Positions 30,597 through 38,166 of a stretch of 64,000 nt of DNA are shown piece by piece. The translations under genes and the position numbers were made by a program. Where the stretch lies: positions 1 through 64,000 of the forward strand of contig JBOGHK010000187.1 in NCBI GenBank assembly GCA_050744325.1. The letters run 5' to 3'. The stretch's first letter is position 1. Every line of letters starts with the position of its first letter. Below the pieces are notes generated by a model, which worked only from the letters and a program-made list of their open reading frames with translations, searched no databases and was not told the DNA's origin. The DNA comes from DASXTK01 sp050744325. Its GTDB lineage: Bacteria; Actinomycetota; Acidimicrobiia; Acidimicrobiales; VFJN01.

Positions 30597-31281
30597 CGAT
30601 CAGGACGACGTGGCTCCAGGCAGCTTGACGCTCGCGGTCACGGCACGTGCTGGGTGGTTCGTCCTGTCCGGGCCAACGGGTGCCGGCAAGACGACGCTGG
30701 TCCGGTCATGGCTCGCCGCGGAACCAGACCTCGTTTACGCCCGGACCGTGACGACCCGCTCACCTCGTCCCGGTAGCGAAGAGTTCTACGACTTCGTCTC
30801 CCCGGAGCGTTTCGATGACCTGGTCCACAGCGGCGAGTTCCTCCAATGGGCTGCACCAGCCCCGGAGCGCCGCTACGGGACCCTGCGGGAACCGGTCGTC
30901 GCCGCCTTGGCCAAGGGCGACGACGTGATCGTCGACTACAGCCCCGAGATGTACCTCAACGCCCGCCTACAGCTGCCCGAAGCGGTCGTTGGCATCTTCG
31001 TCGCCCCCTCGTCACTGGATGAGCTCGCTCGACGGGTGCGCGAACGCGGGAGCGAGAGCACTGCAGATGCAAACCGGCGCTGGGCGCTGGTCCGGCGCGA
31101 CATGGCGCTCGCGCTCGAGCACCACTACTACCTGATCAACGATGATCTCGAACGCGCGGTACAGACGGTCAGAGCGATCCGCGCCGCCGAGCGTGCCAGG
31201 ATGGCGAACCTCGACCGCTCGGCCCCGGCCTTCCAGCTGTTCGGCCGACCACCCGTCGTGCGCTACGCCGAGGGTCCTTGA
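30583..31281 (+). CDS. Guanylate-kinase-like P-loop kinase (copy 2)
   Basis: 232 residues; ATG 30583 overlaps the nitroreductase by 14 bases. Walker A LSGPTGAGKTTL (about 27), then ARTVTTRSPRPGSEEFYDFVS (about 50-70), GEFLQWA (about 84) and RYGT (about 96) reproduce the GMP-binding set of true guanylate kinases much better than copy 1. The lid VRERGSES and the C-terminal helix with HHYYLINDDLE are also kinase-like. It could be a cluster-borne GMP kinase, a resistant duplicate of a targeted housekeeping enzyme, or a kinase for a phosphorylated intermediate. Last gene of the main operon. Confidence 0.78.
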   Translation: MTPADDQDDVAPGSLTLAVTARAGWFVLSGPTGAGKTTLVRSWLAAEPDLVYARTVTTRSPRPGSEEFYDFVSPERFDDLVHSGEFLQWAAPAPERRYGTLREPVVAALAKGDDVIVDYSPEMYLNARLQLPEAVVGIFVAPSSLDELARRVRERGSESTADANRRWALVRRDMALALEHHYYLINDDLERAVQTVRAIRAAERARMANLDRSAPAFQLFGRPPVVRYAEGP

Positions 31282-31357
31282 CCGTGTCCCTGACCGTCGA
31301 GGGCGCGTCGGTCAGCTGCGCCGGCAAGGGGTCAGGCACCGGTCGGGCGGAGGAGGA

Positions 31358-31831
31358 TCACCGATGGATTCCGACACATGCCCCCGGCCGCCACTCGCCC
31401 CGTATTGCGACAGAACCACACACCCGCCCAGCCCTTGCAGTGTAGGGGAGAGTTATGTTGGGGTCGAAGATGCCGTTGGTGCGACAGCCTGAATAGAGTG
31501 GGCCAGTAATGATTCGGTACGCAGAGTTGTTCGAATCGAAGAAGGCAATCCGCAAGCGTGTCTGGCATTTCCAGGTAGGGGAGGCTTGGAAGTCCGTCCA
31601 CACATCGTCGATCCGGAGCCCGCTGCCGCGGATGTGGATACAGGTCTGAACTCCGGTCCCGAACCCCGTGCATCCGTCAGCGGAAAGGGGCGAGATCGGC
31701 TCGTCTGGGACAGGAGCTTCGTTCTGCGCGACCGCCGGATCAGTTCCCACGACCGCTAGAACCAGGCTCACGAAGAGCAGGCATACCACGTAGAACGAGC
31801 CCCGTCGGGAACGCTTTGTCTCTGTGTCCAT
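31358..31831 (-). CDS. Small secreted Cys-containing protein of unknown function
   Basis: 157 residues from ATG 31831, with GGGAG 7-8 bases upstream. A signal peptide is clear: basic KRSRRG, a hydrophobic YVVCLLFVSLVLAVVG core and a cleavage-like AVAQ. The mature part has five to six Cys residues (CTGFGTGVQTC, WKCQ, SGC, VCG, GACVG) suggesting disulfides, and an IHIRGSGLRIDDVWTDF segment. No known family recognised. GC content is visibly lower than around it, and it converges on the end of the NRPS operon. Confidence 0.65.
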   Translation of the reverse strand: MDTETKRSRRGSFYVVCLLFVSLVLAVVGTDPAVAQNEAPVPDEPISPLSADGCTGFGTGVQTCIHIRGSGLRIDDVWTDFQASPTWKCQTRLRIAFFDSNNSAYRIITGPLYSGCRTNGIFDPNITLPYTARAGRVCGSVAIRGEWRPGACVGIHR

Positions 31832-32032
31832 GGAATACACTCCCATCAATGTGAAATCCTGCGCTGATGATGCATTATCGCTAAGGCGCGACGGGTCGGA
31901 CACAGGATCACCACGCCCGAGGCAACACGTTCACCGTGTAGGAGTCTCGCCGAACGTTCCAGAATCGAACCCTCGTCCCCGTACCAGCGATCGTTGCTGG
32001 CGACTCGATCTTGAGGGTGCCGATGCATCTAG

Positions 32033-32064
32033 ACAAGACCTGTTCGACCCTGGTCGAAGGGTTC
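32033..32064. promoter_or_regulatory. Second copy of the cluster-edge palindrome (candidate operator)
   Basis: Aligned without gaps to positions 2346-2377 it matches at 24 of 32 bases, including CAAGACC, TTCGA and GGTCGAA at identical spacing. The dyad ACC..TTCGACC / GGTCGAA..GTT is imperfect. It lies about 200 bases upstream of the secreted-protein gene. Confidence 0.5.
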
Positions 32065-32359
32065 GGCCATCACGTCGTAGCCGCCACCCCCAATATTCCC
32101 ACGACGAACCGTCGCTAGCAGAAATTCAATCCCTAGGCCAGCTTCACGCACGGTTGTAGTCGTAAGCTCCAGCCCATACAGCCAGCCGCACTGAGCACCG
32201 AGTTGGCTGTCTCCCTTGGGTGCCGATGGCGACCGACACGCGAACTCGCCCCGCATCCCCTCCGCGCTCTTACGCGAGCGACGGAAGCAGCAGCCGCGGG
32301 CCGGGCCCCCCTTGCATCAGCAAGTTCCTGGGGTCAGGCGTCGCTCGTCAGAGTCTGGG

Positions 32360-32400
32360 TCTGGCACCAACTGGTGGGTCGATCCCACGGAGTGGTGCCA
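32360..32400. repeat. Nested inverted repeats
   Basis: Outer arms CTGGCACCA (32360-32368) and TGGTGCCAG (32392-32400) are perfect. Between them GTGGG-TCGAT-CCCAC (32373-32387) forms an inner hairpin with a T-loop-like centre. The outer right arm is shared with the tRNA-like sequence next to it. Confidence 0.65.
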
Positions 32401-32419
32401 GTGGGGGGAGTCGAACCCC
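32392..32419 (-). other. tRNA 3'-end-like sequence (possible relic or attachment site)
   Basis: On the minus strand the order is AGGGG, loop TTCGACT, CCCCC, then CACTGGC, A, CCA. That is the T-arm, acceptor strand, discriminator and CCA of a tRNA. A GCCAG able to pair 5 bp with CTGGC lies at about 32469-32473, but no acceptable D-arm or 7-base anticodon loop can be drawn. So this is not a functional tRNA by eye. Confidence 0.3.
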
Positions 32420-32521
32420 TTGCCACCGACCGCCGTTGGCCGGATCGGCCCACGTCGCCGTAGCCCCGGCTGGCCTGCCCAGGATACCCCCTCACCGTCC
32501 TGCGCACCGGCGTTCGAGCGC

Positions 32522-32527
32522 TAGCCT
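32522..32527 (+). promoter_or_regulatory. -10-like TAGCCT for leaderless add transcript
   Basis: TAGCCT ends 5 bases before the add ATG (32533) with no ribosome site, which would place the transcription start at or next to the start codon. The same hexamer precedes deoC at almost the same distance. Confidence 0.5.
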
Positions 32528-32532
32528 CCAGC

Positions 32533-33612
32533 ATGGCCACTCGCCCCAGCCTCGATCAGATCCGGCGAGCCCCGAAGGTGCTCCTTCACGACCATCTCGA
32601 CGGCGGCCTGCGGCTGTCAACCGTGGTCGACCTGGCCCGCGAGGCAGGGCACACGCTGCCGACCGCCGACCCCGACGACCTGGCCCGCTGGTTCACCGAG
32701 GGCGCCTACCGCCACAACCTCGACCTCTACCTCGAGACGTTCGAGCACACCGTCGGGGTCATGCAGACCAAGGACGCCCTGATCCGCACGGCAGCCGAGT
32801 GCGCCGAGGATCTCGCCGCCGACGGCGTCGTCTACGCCGAGGTCCGGTTCGCACCCGAGCTCCACATCGACGGGGGGCTCAGCCTCGACGAGGTGGTCGA
32901 GTCGGTCTTGGAGGGGTTCCGGATGGGCAGCGCCGGGCGTGGCGTCGTCATCGGCACGCTGCTCACCGCGATGCGCCACGCCGCGAACTCCAGCGAGATC
33001 GCCGACCTGACGCTGCGGCACCGCGATGAGGGGGTCGTCGGCTTCGACATCGCCGGCAGCGAGGCAGGCAACCCGCCGACCCGGCACCTGGCGGCGTTCC
33101 AGGAGATCGCCAAGGCCAACCATCACATCACCATCCATGCCGGCGAGGCCTTCGGCCTGCCGTCGATCTGGGAAGCCCTGCAGGTCTGCGGCGCCGAGCG
33201 CCTCGGCCACGGGGTGCGCATCGTCGACGACATCACCTTCGACGAGAGCGGCCGCGCGCGGTTGGGGCGGCTGGCCAGCTTCGTACGCGACCGAAGGGTG
33301 CCGCTGGAGATGTGCCCCACGTCGAACGTGCACACCGGGGTCGCCGACTCGATCGCCGAGCATCCGATCGGTCTGCTGACCCGGCTGCGCTTCCGGGTCA
33401 CGGTGAACACCGACAACCGGCTGATGTCGGCGATCACGCTCAGCGACGAACTCGACAAGCTGGTCGACGCCTTCGGCTACGGCTGGGACGAGCTCGAGTG
33501 GCTCACGATCAACGCCATGAAGTCGACCTTCTGGCCCTTCGACGACCGGCTTCGCATCATCAACGGGCAGATCAAGCCGGGGTTCGCGGCCCTGCGTGCT
33601 GAGGCTCTCTAG
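32533..33612 (+). CDS. add: Adenosine deaminase
   Basis: 359 residues, full length. HDHLDGG (about 19) provides the first zinc ligands, FDIAGSE (about 173) the substrate loop, TIHAGE (about 198) the catalytic His/Glu, GHGVRIVDD (about 223) and the final zinc Asp near VTVNTDNR (about 295). The family usually reads NTDDP at that last site; here it is NTDNR. It converts (deoxy)adenosine to (deoxy)inosine in nucleoside salvage. The neighbours deoC and two aldehyde dehydrogenases fit a nucleoside-catabolic locus. Probably resident rather than cluster DNA. Confidence 0.92.
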   Translation: MATRPSLDQIRRAPKVLLHDHLDGGLRLSTVVDLAREAGHTLPTADPDDLARWFTEGAYRHNLDLYLETFEHTVGVMQTKDALIRTAAECAEDLAADGVVYAEVRFAPELHIDGGLSLDEVVESVLEGFRMGSAGRGVVIGTLLTAMRHAANSSEIADLTLRHRDEGVVGFDIAGSEAGNPPTRHLAAFQEIAKANHHITIHAGEAFGLPSIWEALQVCGAERLGHGVRIVDDITFDESGRARLGRLASFVRDRRVPLEMCPTSNVHTGVADSIAEHPIGLLTRLRFRVTVNTDNRLMSAITLSDELDKLVDAFGYGWDELEWLTINAMKSTFWPFDDRLRIINGQIKPGFAALRAEAL

Positions 33613-33763
33613 CCGGCGCCAGCATCAGGAACAGCGCCGGCAACAGGCGCCGGGCCCGGCGGATCCAGAACCGCCGCAGATCGATCCAGCCGCGGTCGGT
33701 GTACTCGGTGGCCAGCAGCGCAGTGATGAGGAAGCCGGAGAGGACGAAGAAGAGCGCGCTGGA
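33611..33763 (-). pseudogene. Remnant of an acyltransferase-3 (OafA/YrhL-type) gene
   Basis: The minus strand encodes SALFFVLSGFLIT, then LRRFWIRRARRLLPALFLML. This is the highly conserved start of membrane acyltransferase-3 proteins (FFVLSGFLIT...F...RR..R..P). The fragment covers only about 50 of the usual 350-700 residues, with no start and nothing family-like before or after it. It lies between the convergent end of add and the promoter of deoC. It marks a past deletion or insertion here. Confidence 0.7.
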
Positions 33764-33832
33764 TGAGGCCGTTCGACCGTGCAACGCCTCCGGCCCACGT
33801 CGACGCCCAAAGCGGGGACGACACCGCACCAG

Positions 33833-33838
33833 TAGCCT
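33833..33838 (+). promoter_or_regulatory. -10-like TAGCCT for leaderless deoC transcript
   Basis: TAGCCT ends 6 bases before the GTG start of deoC (33845) and no ribosome-binding sequence intervenes. It mirrors the add promoter. Confidence 0.5.
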
Positions 33839-33844
33839 GACCAG

Positions 33845-34996
33845 GTGGCTGTGGTCTACGAGGGGCCGACTGACGTGACGGCGTCCGACGCGGCGCTGCG
33901 GCGTTTCCTGCAGGGCCTTCCTGGGGTCGACCACGTGGGCGCCGATGCCCGGGCGGCGACGCTCGCCACCCGGTCGATCAAGACCACGGCCAAGGCCTTC
34001 GCGCTCGACCTGGCGATCTCGATGATCGACCTCACCACCCTGGAGGGCCAGGACACGCCCGGCAAGGTGCGGGCCATGTGCGCCAAGGCCCTGCGCCCCG
34101 ACCCCGCTGACCCGACCTGTCCGCCGGTCGCCGCGGTCTGCGTCTACGGCGACCTGGTGTCCGTGGCCCGCGAGTCACTTGGCGGCGGTCGGACCGGTGG
34201 TGGCAGCACCCCGATCGGCGCCGGCGACGGCAACACCAGCGCCGGCGACGACAACACCGCGGTCGGCGACGGCAACACCAGCGCCGGCGACCGCAACACC
34301 AGCGCCGGCGACGACAACACTGCGGTCGGCGACGGCGCAGACGGCACCAACGACGGCGCGGACGGCAGCGGGGGCGTGCCTGGGCTCGGGGGCCGGATGC
34401 AGGTGGCGGCGGTCGCCACCGCGTTCCCGTCCGGGCGTGCGTCGCTCGACGTCAAGCTGGCCGACGTCAAGGCGGCGGTCGCCGCGGGCGCCGACGAGAT
34501 CGACATGGTGATCGACCGGGGCGCGTTCCTGGCCGGCCGCTACCTCGACGTCCACGACGAGATCGTCGCCACCAGGCAGGCCTGTGGTGACGCCCACCTC
34601 AAGGTGATCCTCGAGACCGGCGAGCTGGCGACATACGACAACGTCCGGCGGGCGTCGTGGCTGGCCATGTTGGCGGGCGCCGACTTCGTCAAGACCTCGA
34701 CCGGCAAGGTGTCGCCCGCCGCCACGCTGCCGGTCACGCTGGTGATGCTCGAAGCGGTCCGCGACTTCCGCGACCTGACCGGGCGCCACGTCGGCGTCAA
34801 GGCGGCGGGCGGCATCCGCACGGCGAAGGACGCGATCCGCTACCTGGTGCTGGTGAACGAGACCGCCGGTGACGACTGGCTGACCCCCGACGGGTTCCGG
34901 CTCGGCGCCTCGACGCTACTCAACGACCTGCTCATGCAGCGCCGCAAGCTCGCGACCGGCCACTATGCCGGGCCGGACTACTTCACCCTCGACTGA
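33845..34996 (+). CDS. deoC: Deoxyribose-phosphate aldolase with a low-complexity insertion
   Basis: 383 residues; family members are about 220-320. Core motifs are intact: IDLTTLEGQDTPGKV (about 61), EIDMVIDRGAFL (about 219), LKVILETGEL (about 250), the Schiff-base Lys in DFVKTSTGKV (about 283) and the second Lys in VGVKAAGGIRT (about 318). Between the second strand and MQVAAVATAFPSG an insertion of about 64 residues (113-180) holds a Gly/Asp/Asn/Thr heptad repeat. It splits 2-deoxyribose-5-phosphate into acetaldehyde and glyceraldehyde-3-phosphate; the following aldehyde dehydrogenase could oxidise the acetaldehyde. Confidence 0.92.
   Translation: MAVVYEGPTDVTASDAALRRFLQGLPGVDHVGADARAATLATRSIKTTAKAFALDLAISMIDLTTLEGQDTPGKVRAMCAKALRPDPADPTCPPVAAVCVYGDLVSVARESLGGGRTGGGSTPIGAGDGNTSAGDDNTAVGDGNTSAGDRNTSAGDDNTAVGDGADGTNDGADGSGGVPGLGGRMQVAAVATAFPSGRASLDVKLADVKAAVAAGADEIDMVIDRGAFLAGRYLDVHDEIVATRQACGDAHLKVILETGELATYDNVRRASWLAMLAGADFVKTSTGKVSPAATLPVTLVMLEAVRDFRDLTGRHVGVKAAGGIRTAKDAIRYLVLVNETAGDDWLTPDGFRLGASTLLNDLLMQRRKLATGHYAGPDYFTLD
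34223..34327 (+). repeat. 21-bp tandem repeat (five copies) inside deoC
   Basis: Five consecutive 21-base units encode GDGNTSA, GDDNTAV, GDGNTSA, GDRNTSA and GDDNTAV (residues 127-161), followed by a decayed GDGADGT copy. Units differ by a few bases. Being a multiple of three it keeps the frame, so copy number could vary between strains. Confidence 0.85.
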
Positions 34997-35009
34997 CCCG
35001 GGATCCGCG

Positions 35010-36446
35010 ATGCCCACCTTCGACTACGCCCCCGCCCCGGAATCCCGCTCGATCGCCGACGTGAAGCAGTCCTACGGGCTGTTCATCGGCGGCGAGTTCG
35101 TCGACCCGGTCGACGGCGTGCCGTTCAAGACCGTCAACCCCGCCACCGAGGAGGTGCTCGCAGAGGTCGCCGCGGCCGGCCCCCAGGACGTCGACCGCGC
35201 CGTCGCCGCGGCCCGCACCGCCTATGACACCGTCTGGTCGAGGCTGCCGGGCCGCGAGCGGGCGAAGTACCTCTACCGGCTGGCCCGCATCGTCCAGGAG
35301 CGGGGACGCGAGCTGGCGGTGCTCGAGACCATCGACAACGGCAAGCCGATCCGAGAGAGCCGCGACGTCGACATCCCGCTGGTGGCCGCGCACCTCTTCT
35401 ACTACGCCGGCTGGGCGGACAAGCTCGGCTACGCCGGATTCGGCACGGACCCCCGCCCCCTCGGCGTCGCCGGCCAGGTGATCCCCTGGAACTTCCCGCT
35501 GCTGATGCTGGCGTGGAAGATCGCGCCGGCACTGGCGGCCGGCAACACCGTTGTGCTCAAGCCCGCCGAGACGACCCCGCTCACCGCGTTGACCTTCGCC
35601 GAGATCTGCCAGCAGGCCGACCTCCCGCCCGGGGTGCTCAACATCGTCACGGGCGCGGGCGACACCGGCCGCGCGGTGGTCGAGCATCCCGGCGTCGACA
35701 AGGTGGCGTTCACCGGCTCGACCGAGGTCGGCCGCCAGATCGCCACCTCGGTGGCCGGCACGTCCAAGAAGGTGACCCTCGAGCTCGGGGGCAAGGCCGC
35801 CAACGTGGTGTTCGACGACGCCCCGATCGACCAGGCCGTCGAGGGCATCGTCAACGGGATCTTCTTCAACCAGGGCCACGTGTGCTGTGCCGGCAGCCGC
35901 CTGCTGGTGCAGGAGTCGATCGCCGACGACCTGCTCGATCGGCTCAAGCGGCGGCTCGGCACGTTGCGACTGGGCGACCCGATGGACAAGAACACCGACG
36001 TCGGGGCCATCAACAGCGCGGAGCAGCTGGAGCGGATCCGGCTGCTGTCCGACATCGGCGAACAGGAGGGCGCGGAGCGCTGGTCGGCACCGTGCGAGCT
36101 GCCCGACCGCGGCTTCTGGTTCCCCCCGACGGTGTTCACGGGGGTCACTCAGGCCCATCGCATCGCCCGTGAGGAGGTCTTCGGTCCGGTGCTGTCGGTG
36201 CTCAGCTTCCGCACGCCCGCCGAAGCGGTCGAGAAGGCGAACAACACGCCGTACGGCTTGTCGGCCGGGGTGTGGACCGAGAAGGGCAGCCGCATCCTGT
36301 GGATGGCCCAGAAGCTGCGGGCCGGGGTGGTGTGGGCGAACACGTTCAACCGCTTCGACCCGTCCAGCCCGTTCGGGGGCTACAAGGAATCGGGCTATGG
36401 CCGCGAGGGCGGCCGCCACGGCCTGGAGGCGTACCTCGATGTCTGA
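35010..36446 (+). CDS. NAD(P)-dependent aldehyde dehydrogenase
   Basis: 478 residues from ATG 35010; upstream in-frame codons overlap deoC without homology. VIPWNFPLLML (about 153), KPAETTPLTAL (about 177), FTGSTEVGRQI (about 232), general base Glu in TLELGGKAANVVF (about 255) and catalytic Cys in NQGHVCCAGSRLLV (about 289) are all present. EEVFGPVLSVL and the final FGGYKESGYGREGG complete the fold. It probably oxidises the acetaldehyde released by DeoC. The stop overlaps the start of the second ALDH gene by 8 bases. Confidence 0.92.
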   Translation: MPTFDYAPAPESRSIADVKQSYGLFIGGEFVDPVDGVPFKTVNPATEEVLAEVAAAGPQDVDRAVAAARTAYDTVWSRLPGRERAKYLYRLARIVQERGRELAVLETIDNGKPIRESRDVDIPLVAAHLFYYAGWADKLGYAGFGTDPRPLGVAGQVIPWNFPLLMLAWKIAPALAAGNTVVLKPAETTPLTALTFAEICQQADLPPGVLNIVTGAGDTGRAVVEHPGVDKVAFTGSTEVGRQIATSVAGTSKKVTLELGGKAANVVFDDAPIDQAVEGIVNGIFFNQGHVCCAGSRLLVQESIADDLLDRLKRRLGTLRLGDPMDKNTDVGAINSAEQLERIRLLSDIGEQEGAERWSAPCELPDRGFWFPPTVFTGVTQAHRIAREEVFGPVLSVLSFRTPAEAVEKANNTPYGLSAGVWTEKGSRILWMAQKLRAGVVWANTFNRFDPSSPFGGYKESGYGREGGRHGLEAYLDV

Positions 36447-37353
36447 GTCGGAGGCTGGTCCGGCTACGACGGCGTCGACCAACGGTCGACTCGGCGTCCG
36501 CAAGACCTACAAGCTGTTCGTCGGGGGTGCGTTCCCCCGCTCGGAGTCCGGCCGGTCCTACGAGGTGCGCTCGGTGCGCGACGATCGGTTCTTGGCCAAC
36601 GCCGCGCTCGCGTCCCGCAAGGACGCCCGCGACGCGGTGGTCGCCGCCCGCAAGGCCGTGGCGGGGTGGTCGGGCGCGACGGCGTACAACCGCGGCCAGG
36701 TCCTGTACCGGGTGGCCGAGATGCTGGAGGGACGCCGGGCGCAGTTCGTCGCCGAGGTGGTGGACGGCGAGGGGCTGAAGCCCCGCAAGGCCGAGGGCGT
36801 GGTCGACGCCGCCATCGACCGGTGGGTCTGGTACGCGGGTTGGAGCGACAAGATCGCCCAGGTCCAGGGCTCGTCGAACCCGGTGGCGGGCCCGTACTTC
36901 GACTTCTCGGTGCCCGAGCCGACCGGCGTCGTGGCGTTGGTGGCCCCGCAGCGGTCGTCGCTGTTGGGCCTGGTGTCCGTGGTGGCACCGGCGATCGTGT
37001 CGGGCAACTCGTGTGTGGTGGTCACGGCCGAGCGGGCGCCGTTACCGGCGATCACGCTGAGCGAGGTGCTCGCAACGTCGGATCTGCCGGGTGGCGTGGT
37101 CAACGTGCTGACCGGGCGGGTGGCCGAGATCGCCCCGTGGCTGGCGTCGCACATGGACGTGAACGCCGTCGACCTCTGCGGCGTCGACGATGCCGACCTG
37201 GCCAAGGAGCTGGAGGAGGCCGCGGCAGGCAACCTCAAGCGCGTCATACGCCCGCCGGCCGGCGGCGAGCCCGACTGGACGGCGGACCCCGGGCTGACCC
37301 GGATGCTGGCGTTCCTCGAGACCAAGACGGTCTGGCACCCGGTCGGCATCTAG
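36439..37353 (+). CDS. Short aldehyde-dehydrogenase-like protein without the catalytic domain
   Basis: 304 residues from ATG 36439. It has the ALDH N-terminal and coenzyme-domain pattern (TYKLFVGGAFPRSESGRSYEV, ARKAVAGWSGATAYNRGQVLYR, EPTGVVALVAPQRSSLLGL) but ends soon after a FxGS-like region and lacks the LELGGK Glu and the active-site Cys. Such a protein can only be a structural partner of the full ALDH before it, or a decayed copy. It converges with the LLM gene, overlapping it by 4 bases. Paired full and short ALDH genes behind deoC may be a wider actinobacterial pattern; I cannot verify this here. Confidence 0.75.
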   Translation: MSESEAGPATTASTNGRLGVRKTYKLFVGGAFPRSESGRSYEVRSVRDDRFLANAALASRKDARDAVVAARKAVAGWSGATAYNRGQVLYRVAEMLEGRRAQFVAEVVDGEGLKPRKAEGVVDAAIDRWVWYAGWSDKIAQVQGSSNPVAGPYFDFSVPEPTGVVALVAPQRSSLLGLVSVVAPAIVSGNSCVVVTAERAPLPAITLSEVLATSDLPGGVVNVLTGRVAEIAPWLASHMDVNAVDLCGVDDADLAKELEEAAAGNLKRVIRPPAGGEPDWTADPGLTRMLAFLETKTVWHPVGI

Positions 37354-38105
37354 CTCGCCGCGCCGGCGCGGAGCATCGCCCGGTAGCTGGGCAGATCGCT
37401 GGCCTGGCCCAGCGAGTCGGCGACCCGATCACGCGCCGCCTGCTCGTCGGCGGTGACCGTGACCGGCAAGCTCACCACCACCCGCGGGGGCGGTCGGCCA
37501 GCGGCCTCGGCTGCGGCAGTGATCCGAGGGACGACGTGGCTGCTCAGCGCCTTGGGCCCCGTCCACGTGACGATCGTCCCCTCGACCAGCTCGCCGGCGA
37601 TCCGTAGCAGTGCCGGGCCGAGCGCTGCGACCAACACCGGGGGCGGAGCGGCGCCGGTCACACCCACAGCGCCGACCGCGCTGAGGGTCTCGCCGCGGTA
37701 GTCGATCGTTTCGCCGTGCAGCAGCGGGATCAGTGCCGTCAGGTACTCGCGCACGTGCCGGCCCGGCCGGTCGAAGCCCAAGCCGAAGCTGCCCTCGACG
37801 ATCACCTGATGGCTGGGACCGAGACCGAGCGTCAGTCGGTTGCCGGTCGCCGCCTGCACGGTGAGTGCCTGGCTGGCCAGCATCAGCGGGTGCCGCGGGT
37901 AGGTCGCCACGACTGCGGTGCCGAATCCCACGTCCGGGACCCGCCCGCCGAGGGCACCCAGGAGGGTGAGGGCGTCCCAGCTGAACAGCTGGGCCGACCA
38001 GAGCTGCCGGAACCCGGCAGCACGGGCGGCATTGGCCTCGGACGCGATGTCCTCGAAGGTCTGCGGGCCGTCGAGGTCGAGGCCCATGGTTGTTCCGATG
38101 CGCAT
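37350..38105 (-). CDS. LLM-class F420-dependent oxidoreductase, apparently C-terminally short
   Basis: 251 residues from ATG 38105 (AGGAGGG 11 bases upstream). MRIGTTMGLDLDG, GFRQLWSAQLFSWDALTLLGAL, VGFGTAVVATYPRHPLMLASQALTVQ and NRLTLGLGPSHQ are the luciferase-like motifs binding F420. The protein stops at SYRAMLRAGAAS, about where relatives still have 30-40 residues (VAGPADVALVGDE-like). It diverges from a TetR gene whose operator region controls both. Confidence 0.8.
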   Translation of the reverse strand: MRIGTTMGLDLDGPQTFEDIASEANAARAAGFRQLWSAQLFSWDALTLLGALGGRVPDVGFGTAVVATYPRHPLMLASQALTVQAATGNRLTLGLGPSHQVIVEGSFGLGFDRPGRHVREYLTALIPLLHGETIDYRGETLSAVGAVGVTGAAPPPVLVAALGPALLRIAGELVEGTIVTWTGPKALSSHVVPRITAAAEAAGRPPPRVVVSLPVTVTADEQAARDRVADSLGQASDLPSYRAMLRAGAAS

Positions 38106-38122
38106 GGCAGGCGGGTCCCTCC

Positions 38123-38128
38123 TACTAT
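38123..38128 (+). promoter_or_regulatory. -10-like TACTAT for the TetR gene
   Basis: TACTAT ends 7 bases before the TetR ATG (38136), matching the leaderless pattern seen elsewhere in the window. It overlaps the spacer to the divergent LLM gene, which starts only 30 bases away. Confidence 0.4.
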
Positions 38129-38129
38129 T

Positions 38130-38166
38130 CGGAGCATGCCTCCGCAACATACGGAGCAGTCCTCCG
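38130..38166. promoter_or_regulatory. Tandem TetR operators
   Basis: CGGAG-CATGC-CTCCG (38130-38144) and CGGAG-CAGTC-CTCCG (38152-38166) are two 15-bp palindromes with identical arms, 22 bp apart (two helical turns). The first contains the TetR start codon; the second is inside its reading frame. Binding would block both divergent transcripts. Confidence 0.75.

Larger units (their letters stand above)
31832..32532. other. Intergenic border region
   Basis: About 700 bases with no convincing gene. It holds the promoter of the secreted protein, a palindrome related to the 2343 operator (32033-32064), nested dyads at 32360-32400, a tRNA-3'-end-like sequence at 32392-32419 and the add promoter. 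Short frames here have no recognisable domains. Composition changes from AT-richer on the left to GC-rich on the right, consistent with a border between acquired and resident DNA. Confidence 0.5.

Noticed and set aside
31846..32256. Short minus-strand reading frames in the border region
   Set aside because: No ribosome sites, no recognisable domains, and they run through the palindrome and tRNA-like sequence.
32392..32473. A complete tRNA gene on the minus strand
   Set aside because: T-arm, acceptor end and CCA look right, but the acceptor pairs only 5 of 7 bp, the T-stem has a mismatch, and no proper D-arm or 7-base anticodon loop can be drawn.
32392..32900. tmRNA 3' end
   Set aside because: The 3' end resembles one, but the required upstream length would lie inside the add coding region and no tag-reading frame or tmRNA 5' end is visible.
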